From: a bacterium
GTDB lineage: Bacteria; JAUVQV01; DATDCY01
DNA: 5,611 nt
NCBI GenBank assembly: GCA_036524115.1
Contig: DATDCY010000042.1
Coordinates: 1-5,611, forward strand
Reading direction: 5' to 3'
The translations under genes and the position numbers were made by a program. Shown here piece by piece: positions 1 through 4,830 of the stretch; positions within the stretch are counted from its first letter, which is position 1, and each line of letters starts with the position of its first letter. The notes below the pieces were generated by a model. It searched no databases. It saw only the letters and a list, made by a program, of their open reading frames with translations, and was not told the origin of the DNA.

Positions 1-1
1 C

Positions 2-2722
2 CACCGGCGCCCCGGCCGCGCGGCCGCGCTCCTGCTGGCCGGGGCGGCCCTGGCGCTGGCGCTGCCGCAGCGGGCCTCCGCGGCGCACGACGCCGGCGAG
101 TCCTGCTACAACTGCCACACCCTCGACGAACGCGAGAGCGACCCCGGCACCAGCGCGATCAACCGGCTCACCCGCACCTTCCCCAACATCAAGCAGTACG
201 ACGGCCTGCCGCCGGGACAGGTCCCCCAGCACCTCGGGTGCACCTTCTGCCACAATGACAACGGCCACACCGACCGCATGAAGCCGGCGCTCTCGCACTT
301 CAAGGGGCGGACCTCTTTTCACCCCGTCGGCTTCTCGTTCGCGGGCCGCGGCAGCGAGACCAACGGCGAGTACCTCAGCAGTTTCGGCTCGGCGAGCAGC
401 GGCGAGCTCGACTGCGTGGACTGCCACGACCTCGTCGCCGCCGCCGACGGCCGCGACGACCCGGAGACCGAAGGCATCGACGAGGGCAGCGATGGCAACG
501 CCGCGACCTCACGTGGGGGCCCGGCGGACAAGTACCCCGAACACGGCCCGCCGGCGGACCCGGCCAACAACCCGTTCATGGTCAAGAGCGTGACGGCCGC
601 CGCCGAGTATGACGCGCTCTGCCGCACCTGCCACCGCAGCGACGCGCCGCAGGCGGTCAAGGGGGTGGACCTGCAGCTGCTGGCGCACGCGGACGGCGCC
701 CCGGGGCGGCCGCTGCGCGAGAGGGACGGCACCGTGCTGCGCACCTCGGACCTCGACGGCGACGGCGTGCCGGACACGGCCGGGCTGGCGGTGACCGCGC
801 AGTGCACGGCGTGCCACGACACGCACTACTCCTCCAACCGGCGGCTGTTCAACGATGGGCACGAGCGGCGCAAGACGGCCGAGGGGATGGTGGCGGACAC
901 GCCGGTCACGACCGGGGACTGCACGGGGCTCTGCCACTACGCGGGCGACTGGCGGAACCCCGGCGAGGGCGGCAGCTACGTCAAGTACGGCCACGGGATG
1001 GCGCAGAGCACGTACAAGTACAAGGGCGGCAGGCCCGACGCGCGGGGGACCGAGGTGACGATGGGCTACGCCTGCACGGCCTGCCACGTCGGGATCGACT
1101 CGGCGCAGAAGCCGCACGCCAACGACACCGCCGGGGGGACCGACCAGGCGCGGTACCTGCGGGCGTTCAACCTCAGCGGGACGATGCAGGCCTGGGACGT
1201 CGGCTCGGCCATGGGCAACCCGCTGGTGGGCATCTGTCTCTCCTGCCATCAGAGCTACGACGCGCACCGCACGGAGAGCCGCGGCGGCGTGGGCTGCCAG
1301 GACTGCCACGACGAGCACGCGGAGGGCGCGGGCGAGAACGTGATGATGATCCCCGAAACGACCAAGGTCCCCGGCTTCTACAGGCCGCCGCTCGCGCTGT
1401 TCGCCGCAAAGGCCGGGACGGAGACGGTCACCTACGACACGCTGAAGTGGGACACCGCGACCGCGCCCTACGAGGCGAACCAGGAGTCGCAGCTGGACTT
1501 CTTCCGCCCCTCGGACGGCAACGGCGTGTGCGATGTCCTGGAGTGCCACGGGAGCGCGGGGTACGCGCCGCTGGGGCGCTGGATCGCGGTGGCGTCCACC
1601 CCGCACACCGGCGGCGAGCAGCCGCCCGGGTCCGACTGCAGCGCCTGCCACCGGCACAACGGCGACGAGTACGGCGGCTGGCGCGCGCGTTCCACCTGCG
1701 ACGAGTGCCATGTCGCCCAGAACCGCGGCCACGTCGGGACGGCCAAGAGCGCGGCGACGCACCGCGCGCACGCGCTCTCCCGCTACGTTGCCGGCTGCGG
1801 CGCCTGCCACGCGCACGACGGCACGACCCCGCGAGCGGGGACTGGCGCCCACGGCAACGGTGACGTGGAGTTCGGCGGGACGTTCATGACGAGCGGCTTC
1901 GACTACCGGGAGGCGTTCGACACCGAGCCGGGATGCGACACGGCCGAGAACGGCTGTCACAACAGCGCCGGCGGTCCCGGGCGCTGGGAGGCGAATGCCC
2001 TGGCCGCGTGCGCCGACTGCCATGCGGCGGCGCCGAAGCTGCTGGGCAAGTCGGCGCCCACCAGCGGGCTCCACGCGACCGCCGTCGTGACGCGCCACGA
2101 CGGCGGCCTGCAGGAAGGCGGCTGCGTGAATTGCCACGACGCGGCCAGCCCCTCGAGCGCGCACAAGGACGGGACGCTCAACGCGGCTGCGGACGTCAAG
2201 TATTCATTTCACCCGAACGTGCTCGCCTACGACGGCGCCGCCGGGTGCCAGGCGGTGGAATCCTGCCACGGCGGCGGTGACGGCGGGACGTGGCGGCGGC
2301 GCTGGCTGGGCGTCGTCGACGCCCTCCCCGGCACGCCGGGCAACGACGCGCCGGGCCAGCCCGTGTGCCAGAACTGCCACGGCGATTTCGGCGGCTGGCG
2401 CTGGGACGACGCGGAGCCGACCACCACCAGCCACACCGATCCCTACAAGGGAAACGACGGCGACCGGATGGGCGAGCACGAGGGATGCCGGACCTGCCAC
2501 GGGTGGGGGCACCCCTCCTACGACACCACCTGGGGGAAAGGCAGGCACGGCAACGGCTTCGTCGAGATGAACGGGCCTGACGCGAAGCACGGGACCGCTG
2601 CGGGGGCCGAGTACGACGACGGCACGGGGGGATGCATGCGGGCCTGCCACGACCCCGGGTTCGTCATGAACCCCGACAGCAACTGGCCCAACGCCTACGG
2701 AGATTACGGCTCCGGCCAGTGA
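2..2722 (+). CDS. Secreted multiheme cytochrome c (15 CxxCH plus 5 longer CXnCH sites), 5' partial
   Basis: Likely carries electrons outside the inner membrane, in the periplasm or at the cell surface. The frame is already open at the window edge, inside a signal peptide: an RRPGR n-region, an Ala/Leu-rich core, then an ASA|A-like cleavage site near visible residue 27. The start codon is therefore just upstream, and the ATG at 278 is internal because two heme sites precede it (CYNCH at 104, CTFCH at 239). Visible length is 906 residues. The N-terminal half has paired-CXXCH style sites such as CTACHDTH and CQDCHDEH, plus a DxDGDGxPD loop at 749-775. The C-terminal half repeats a module of C(X3-6)CH followed by CxxCH sites, resembling the Geobacter CxxxxCH/CxxCH family (TIGR01904 style). 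No membrane anchor is visible at the C-terminus, which ends GDYGSGQ. Electron donor, acceptor and exact heme number are unknown. The class is near certain; the specific role is not. Confidence 0.95.
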   Translation, partial: HRRPGRAAALLLAGAALALALPQRASAAHDAGESCYNCHTLDERESDPGTSAINRLTRTFPNIKQYDGLPPGQVPQHLGCTFCHNDNGHTDRMKPALSHFKGRTSFHPVGFSFAGRGSETNGEYLSSFGSASSGELDCVDCHDLVAAADGRDDPETEGIDEGSDGNAATSRGGPADKYPEHGPPADPANNPFMVKSVTAAAEYDALCRTCHRSDAPQAVKGVDLQLLAHADGAPGRPLRERDGTVLRTSDLDGDGVPDTAGLAVTAQCTACHDTHYSSNRRLFNDGHERRKTAEGMVADTPVTTGDCTGLCHYAGDWRNPGEGGSYVKYGHGMAQSTYKYKGGRPDARGTEVTMGYACTACHVGIDSAQKPHANDTAGGTDQARYLRAFNLSGTMQAWDVGSAMGNPLVGICLSCHQSYDAHRTESRGGVGCQDCHDEHAEGAGENVMMIPETTKVPGFYRPPLALFAAKAGTETVTYDTLKWDTATAPYEANQESQLDFFRPSDGNGVCDVLECHGSAGYAPLGRWIAVASTPHTGGEQPPGSDCSACHRHNGDEYGGWRARSTCDECHVAQNRGHVGTAKSAATHRAHALSRYVAGCGACHAHDGTTPRAGTGAHGNGDVEFGGTFMTSGFDYREAFDTEPGCDTAENGCHNSAGGPGRWEANALAACADCHAAAPKLLGKSAPTSGLHATAVVTRHDGGLQEGGCVNCHDAASPSSAHKDGTLNAAADVKYSFHPNVLAYDGAAGCQAVESCHGGGDGGTWRRRWLGVVDALPGTPGNDAPGQPVCQNCHGDFGGWRWDDAEPTTTSHTDPYKGNDGDRMGEHEGCRTCHGWGHPSYDTTWGKGRHGNGFVEMNGPDAKHGTAAGAEYDDGTGGCMRACHDPGFVMNPDSNWPNAYGDYGSGQ
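1511..2719 (+). repeat. Three and a half degenerate heme modules within the cytochrome
   Basis: The C-terminal part of the cytochrome repeats one order of motifs: GC(X3-6)CH, a Trp-containing linker, CxxCH, a His-rich stretch, GCxxCH, then H(N/K)(N/D)G followed by V or L. The opening cysteines lie at 1529, 1934, 2246 and 2633, giving periods of 135, 104 and 129 codons. The closing HGNG/HKDG motifs lie at 1850, 2162 and 2546. The last unit is cut short after its first heme motif and runs into the C-terminus. The first full unit carries one extra CxxCH (CDECH). Similarity is at protein-motif level only, so this is old duplication rather than a recent DNA repeat. Confidence 0.7.
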
Positions 2723-2726
2723 GGGA

Positions 2727-3050
2727 TCAGGGCCCTTCGCGCAGGAACGAGCGCAGGCGGTCCCAGCCGTCGGCGCTGAACCGGACGAACTCGATCCCCA
2801 TGCCGACGGTCGCCTGGTTCCAGGCGACGCGCCCCAGTCCGACCAGAGCCGGCTCCTCGGCCTTGGGCGACGGGCGGAACCGGAACTTGATCTCGGTGCC
2901 CTGCGGCAGGGGCGTCACGGTGTCCACGAACATGCCGCCCTCGCTCAGGTCGGAGAGGCGGGACCGCAGCACCGGCGAATCGCTCTGGTAGTCGATCTCG
3001 ACGACGACGGGGTGGCGCGGGAACCTGCGCCGTTCGCTTCCCTCGGCCAT
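2727..3050 (-). CDS. Stand-alone PilZ domain protein, probable c-di-GMP receptor
   Basis: A 107-residue protein made of little more than one PilZ domain, which binds cyclic di-GMP and passes the signal to motility, secretion or polysaccharide machinery. The ligand motifs are intact: RxxxR at residues 8-12 (RRFPR) and DxSxxG at residues 34-39 (DLSEGG). Later features are the FVDTVTPLPQGTEI strand, typical of the Myxococcus-type PilZ subfamily (TIGR02266 style), and GMGIEFV near the end. No signal peptide or membrane span is seen, so it should be cytoplasmic. The ATG at 3050 has a modest AGGCGG just upstream. It is the last gene of a minus-strand group with mscL and the small membrane protein, 45 bp after the latter. 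Its stop lies 4 bp from the stop of the convergent cytochrome gene. Its output partner cannot be told from the sequence. Confidence 0.92.
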   Translation of the reverse strand: MAEGSERRRFPRHPVVVEIDYQSDSPVLRSRLSDLSEGGMFVDTVTPLPQGTEIKFRFRPSPKAEEPALVGLGRVAWNQATVGMGIEFVRFSADGWDRLRSFLREGP

Positions 3051-3069
3051 GCCGCCTGATAGCAGAAGC

Positions 3070-3106
3070 CCGGGCCGGCTGTCAAATCGCGGCGGTCACG
3101 GCCCGG
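3070..3106 (-). other. GC-rich hairpin between the small membrane protein and the PilZ gene
   Basis: CCGGGCCG (3070-3077) can pair perfectly with CGGCCCGG (3099-3106) around a 21-base loop. The structure overlaps the stop codon of the 80-residue gene and lies just upstream of the PilZ start. No T-run follows on the minus strand, so it is not a standard intrinsic terminator. It might attenuate transcription or affect PilZ translation, but in DNA this GC-rich an 8-bp stem can arise by chance. Confidence 0.3.
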
Positions 3107-3338
3107 CCGCGTCCTTCGGCGCGGGCGGCCCGCCCGCCCGGGGAGCCGGTTCGCCGGGCCCGCCCCGCCGGTGCTGCGTGAAGCGCACATACAGATACGC
3201 GCCGAGGGTGGCGACGAGCGAGAGCGCGGCGGCACCGACGGCGACCAGCGCCGCGACCTGGGCCGGCCCCACCTTCGCTCTCCCCGTCGCGGGCAACGCC
3301 GTCGGGCTCCCGTCGCCGCCCCCGCGCACGTCCGTCAC
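3096..3338 (-). CDS. Small single-span membrane protein, translationally coupled to mscL
   Basis: Not recognised as a known family. I start it at the GTG at 3338-3336, which shares the bases GTGA with the mscL stop. This 4-base overlap is a classic sign of translational coupling. An upstream ATG at 3404 would overlap mscL by 70 bases and add residues that only shadow its zinc ribbon. The 80-residue product has a Gly/Ser/Pro-rich N-terminus, one clear hydrophobic helix at about residues 27-51 (from VAALVAVG to GAYLYVRF), a basic TQHRR stop-transfer segment, and a Pro/Gly/Ala-rich tail. The positive charge after the helix suggests an N-out/C-in orientation. Possible roles are an accessory to the channel or an unrelated membrane peptide. 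Low complexity means the call rests mainly on the start-stop overlap and the helix. Confidence 0.55.
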   Translation of the reverse strand: MTDVRGGGDGSPTALPATGRAKVGPAQVAALVAVGAAALSLVATLGAYLYVRFTQHRRGGPGEPAPRAGGPPAPKDAAGP

Positions 3339-3784
3339 ACCTGCGACGTGCAGGCCGGGCAGCGCGTTGCCTTGACGGCGATCGGCGTGCAACAGAAGGG
3401 GCAATCCTTGGTCGCCGGCGCCGCCGCCGGTGCCGGGGCCTGGCGCTGCATGCGGTTCATCGCCCGGATCACGAGGAACATCGCGAAAGCCACGATCACG
3501 AAGCTGACGATGGCGTTGAAGAAGATTCCCGCGTTGAGCGTCACGGCCCCGGCGGCCTTCGCCTCGGCGAGCGAGGCGTAGGGCCCGGCGGCCTTCTCAC
3601 CCGCCTTGAGGGTGACGAAGATGTTGGAGAAGTCCACGCCGCCGAGCAGCAGGCCGACCGGCGGCATGATCACGTCGGCGACGAGCGAGGAGACGATGCC
3701 GCCGAACGAGGCGCCGATCACGATGCCGACCGCCATGTCGACGACGTTCCCGCGCAGCGCGAATTCCTTGAAGTCCTTGAGCAT
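3335..3784 (-). CDS. mscL: Large-conductance mechanosensitive channel MscL with C-terminal zinc ribbon
   Basis: Inner-membrane pore that opens under membrane tension and releases solutes during sudden hypo-osmotic stress. The 149-residue protein starts with the family hallmark: an amphipathic N-terminal helix ([16 protein letters not shown]), a pore-lining first span at about residues 15-45 with [20 protein letters not shown] and MPP, a periplasmic loop, and a second span at about residues 86-107 ([20 protein letters not shown]). The tail differs from E. coli MscL: after an Ala/Pro linker come C128xxC131 and C142xxC145, a zinc-ribbon-like knuckle (CPFC...CPAC) seen in a subset of bacterial MscL proteins. 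The ATG at 3784 has a purine-rich AAAGGCGGGAG leader. It appears to be the first gene of the minus-strand group, with a plausible promoter at 3871-3900. Confidence 0.96.
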   Translation of the reverse strand: MLKDFKEFALRGNVVDMAVGIVIGASFGGIVSSLVADVIMPPVGLLLGGVDFSNIFVTLKAGEKAAGPYASLAEAKAAGAVTLNAGIFFNAIVSFVIVAFAMFLVIRAMNRMQRQAPAPAAAPATKDCPFCCTPIAVKATRCPACTSQV

Positions 3785-3843
3785 GGCTCCCGCCTTTCGT
3801 GTTGGCCGTTCGCCCTGACCAGCGGTTGCACGTCCCCCGCATG

Positions 3844-3864
3844 GCCGGCGCCGGAAGCGCCGGC
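3844..3864. repeat. Perfect 8-bp inverted repeat (hairpin) between the divergent genes
   Basis: GCCGGCGC (3844-3851), a 5-base CGGAA loop, and GCGCCGGC (3857-3864) form a perfect stem of eight G-C pairs. It lies upstream of mscL, 60 bp from its start. If the proposed minus-strand promoter is right, transcription would begin at about 3864, so the hairpin would form the extreme 5' end of the mscL transcript. Other possibilities are a REP-like dispersed palindrome or a protein-binding site. There is only one copy in this window, so dispersal cannot be judged here. Confidence 0.7.
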
Positions 3865-3870
3865 ACCTGT

Positions 3871-3900
3871 ACTATAGGCCCCGCTGGCCCGTGTCGGCAA
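3871..3900 (-). promoter_or_regulatory. Candidate sigma70-type promoter for mscL
   Basis: On the minus strand, TTGCCG (3900-3895, 4 of 6 to TTGACA) lies 18 bp from TATAGT (3876-3871, 5 of 6 to TATAAT). The predicted start is near 3864, giving a leader of about 80 bases before the mscL ATG. The A/T-rich -10 box stands out in GC-rich surroundings. This is a motif match only. Confidence 0.45.
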
Positions 3901-3920
3901 CATCCCGCGCGTCCTCGCCC

Positions 3921-3949
3921 TTGCCTTCGGCGCATCGCTTCGGTATGCT
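3921..3949 (+). promoter_or_regulatory. Candidate sigma70-type promoter for the Sec lipoprotein gene
   Basis: TTGCCT (3921-3926, 4 of 6) and TATGCT (3944-3949, 4 of 6) are separated by exactly 17 bp. Transcription would start around 3956, about 28 bases before the ATG at 3985. That leaves room for the ribosome site at GGTGAAAGA and favours 3985 over the in-frame ATG at 3970. This is a motif match only. Confidence 0.4.
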
Positions 3950-3984
3950 CGCGCATCTCAAGGCACGACATGGATGGTGAAAGA

Positions 3985-4710
3985 ATGAGACGGGCCGCCG
4001 CCGCAGTCACCGCCGCGGCGCTCGTCTGTCTCGTCGCGGCGTGCGGCCGCACGAAGGCCCCGCAGGCGGTCTCCATGCTCTCCGAGAAGGACAAGAAGTA
4101 CGTCGCCTCGACGCTCGCCGGCATGAAGTCCGAGGTGAAGGTCGTCGTCTTCTCGCGCGACGGCGGCGAGTGCAAGTACTGCGACGAGGTCGAGGGGCTG
4201 GTCGGCGACATCGCCGCGGCCGTGCCGCGCGTGAAAGTGGAGGTCCTCTCGCTGAAGACGGACGCCGCGCGCGCGCAGGCGCTGGGCATCGACAAGGTCC
4301 CCGGCATCGCGCTGCTGGGCGCGAAGGACTACAACCTGCGCTATTTCGGGCTCCCGAGCGGCTACGATTTCGTCCCGTTCGTCGAGACCATCCGCGCGGT
4401 GGGCAACGACGACCCGGGGATCTCGACCGAGTCGGTCGCGGCGCTCGCAAAGCTCAAGAAGCCGGTGCAGCTCTCCGTCTTCGTCACCCAGAGTTGACCC
4501 TACTGCCCCAAAGCGGCCCGGGTGGCCTACGGAATGGCGATGGCGAGCGATCTGGTGCGCGCCGAGGTGATCGACGCCGAGGAGTTCCCCGCACTCTCGC
4601 AGCGCCACAACATCGGCGGCGTCCCGAACACCTTGATCAACTACCGTCCGGGGTATGTCGGAGCGGCGCCGGAGAGCTTCGCAGTCGAGAAGGTGCTCAA
4701 TGCGCCGTAG
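3985..4710 (+). CDS. Selenocysteine-containing protein disulfide oxidoreductase lipoprotein (in-frame TGA at 4495-4497 read as Sec)
   Basis: A 241-residue protein with two tandem thioredoxin folds, like the PDO/glutaredoxin-like family (TIGR02187 style) and the AhpF N-terminal domain; these make, break or shuffle disulfides. Fold 1 has C63-K-Y-C66, cis-Pro106 (KVPGI) and the typical RYFGLPSGYDF stretch. Fold 2 has the sequence VTQS-TGA-PYCPKA, with the TGA at residue 171 where homologs carry the first cysteine of CPYC, then C174 and cis-Pro214 (GGVPNT), and ends EKVLNAP before a TAG. The frame is unbroken across the TGA, so the site reads UPYC. Starting at the ATG at 3985 gives a lipoprotein signal: MRR, an Ala/Val/Leu core and the lipobox VAAC, with lipidated C20. 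An in-frame ATG at 3970 is a less likely start. Gly at +2 suggests outer-membrane sorting if E. coli rules hold. The alternative is a nonsense mutation or a base error (TGC to TGA). Confidence 0.85.
4498..4538 (+). promoter_or_regulatory. Candidate bacterial SECIS stem-loop directly after the Sec TGA
   Basis: Bacterial selenocysteine insertion needs a hairpin in the coding region just 3' of the UGA, recognised by SelB. Here GGCC (4515-4518) pairs with GGCC (4524-4527) around the 5-base loop CGGGU (4519-4523). The apical loop begins 22 bases after the TGA, and G is the second base of the loop. Both fit the published bacterial SECIS pattern (short loop, G in the first two positions, roughly 16-37 bases of spacing). 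A broken lower stem can form from C4508-C4509 with G4531-G4532 and from G4505-C4507 with G4536-C4538. The upper stem is short and hand-folded. The base after the stop is C, a weak termination context. Confidence 0.6.
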
Positions 4711-4713
4711 CGG

Positions 4714-4742
4714 GACGCCGGCAACGGCGCATCTGCGGCGTC
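4714..4742 (+). terminator. Possible terminator-like hairpin after the Sec lipoprotein gene
   Basis: GACGCCG (4714-4720) pairs perfectly with CGGCGTC (4736-4742) around a 15-base loop, starting 3 bases after the TAG. An alternative fold is CGCCG-GCAA-CGGCG (4716-4729), with a GNRA tetraloop. No T-run follows, so it is not a classic intrinsic terminator. It could mark the transcript end or protect it. Confidence 0.35.
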
Positions 4743-4780
4743 ACGCTCCGCCCGTCTCCCTGCGTTCCCGCCCCCGATAA

Positions 4781-4809
4781 TTGACAGGCCCCTCCCCGGG
4801 GCCTACGTT
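4781..4809 (+). promoter_or_regulatory. Promoter candidate for the SufC/SmsC-like gene, with perfect TTGACA
   Basis: TTGACA (4781-4786) matches the -35 consensus exactly. At 17 bp spacing lies TACGTT (4804-4809), a weak -10 matching at 3 of 6 positions. Strong -35 with weak -10 is common at activated or repressed promoters. The predicted start is near 4816, which would place the ribosome site GGGAGG at the very 5' end, giving a leader of about 15 bases. The match could also be a chance -35. Confidence 0.45.
4786..4804. promoter_or_regulatory. Inverted repeat filling the -35/-10 spacer, possible operator
   Basis: AGGCCCC (4786-4792), a TCCCC centre, and GGGGCCT (4798-4804) make a perfect 7-bp inverted repeat. 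It occupies the whole 17-bp spacer of the promoter candidate and touches both boxes. Such placement suits a repressor site for a dimeric regulator of Fe-S biogenesis, but no regulator gene lies in the window and the sequence is not one I recognise. In RNA it would also form a hairpin. Confidence 0.4.
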
Positions 4810-4815
4810 CCTCTC

Positions 4816-4821
4816 GGGAGG
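4816..4821 (+). promoter_or_regulatory. Shine-Dalgarno site of the SufC/SmsC-like gene
   Basis: GGGAGG lies 9 bases before the ATG at 4831. It fixes this ATG as the start, and the SufC-type N-terminal strand (VLEVRDLSV) follows at once. Confidence 0.75.
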
Positions 4822-4830
4822 CGAATCCCC

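Noticed and set aside
509-2164. Long minus-strand open frame opposite the cytochrome gene (551 codons)
   Set aside because: Its product is an Arg/Val/Ala/Gly-rich sequence with no recognisable domain. It arises from high GC opposite a gene whose plus-strand frame has 20 heme-type motifs.
2723-2740. Shared terminator between the convergent cytochrome and PilZ genes
   Set aside because: Only 4 bp separate the stops. The 8-bp palindrome AGGGCCCT at 2729-2736 has no loop and no T-run.
3096-3404. Longer version of the small membrane protein starting at ATG 3404
   Set aside because: It would overlap mscL by 70 bases, and the extra residues only shadow the mscL zinc-ribbon codons. The GTG at 3338 with the 4-base overlap is a better start.
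3985-4497. Sec lipoprotein gene as a pseudogene ended by a nonsense codon
   Set aside because: The downstream part shows no decay, the stop is TGA rather than TAA/TAG, it falls at a catalytic Cys, and a suitable hairpin follows. A base error cannot be excluded from sequence alone.
4522-4710. Separate small gene starting at GTG 4522 after the TGA
   Set aside because: It would begin inside the thioredoxin helix and lack the active site and first strand. It has no good ribosome site and continues the upstream frame exactly, so it is the 3' part of the Sec gene.
4041-4784. Overlapping plus-strand frame through the Sec gene and the following gap
   Set aside because: It is an Arg/Gly/Ala-rich shadow frame without domain motifs. 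It runs across the intergenic hairpins and the -35 box.
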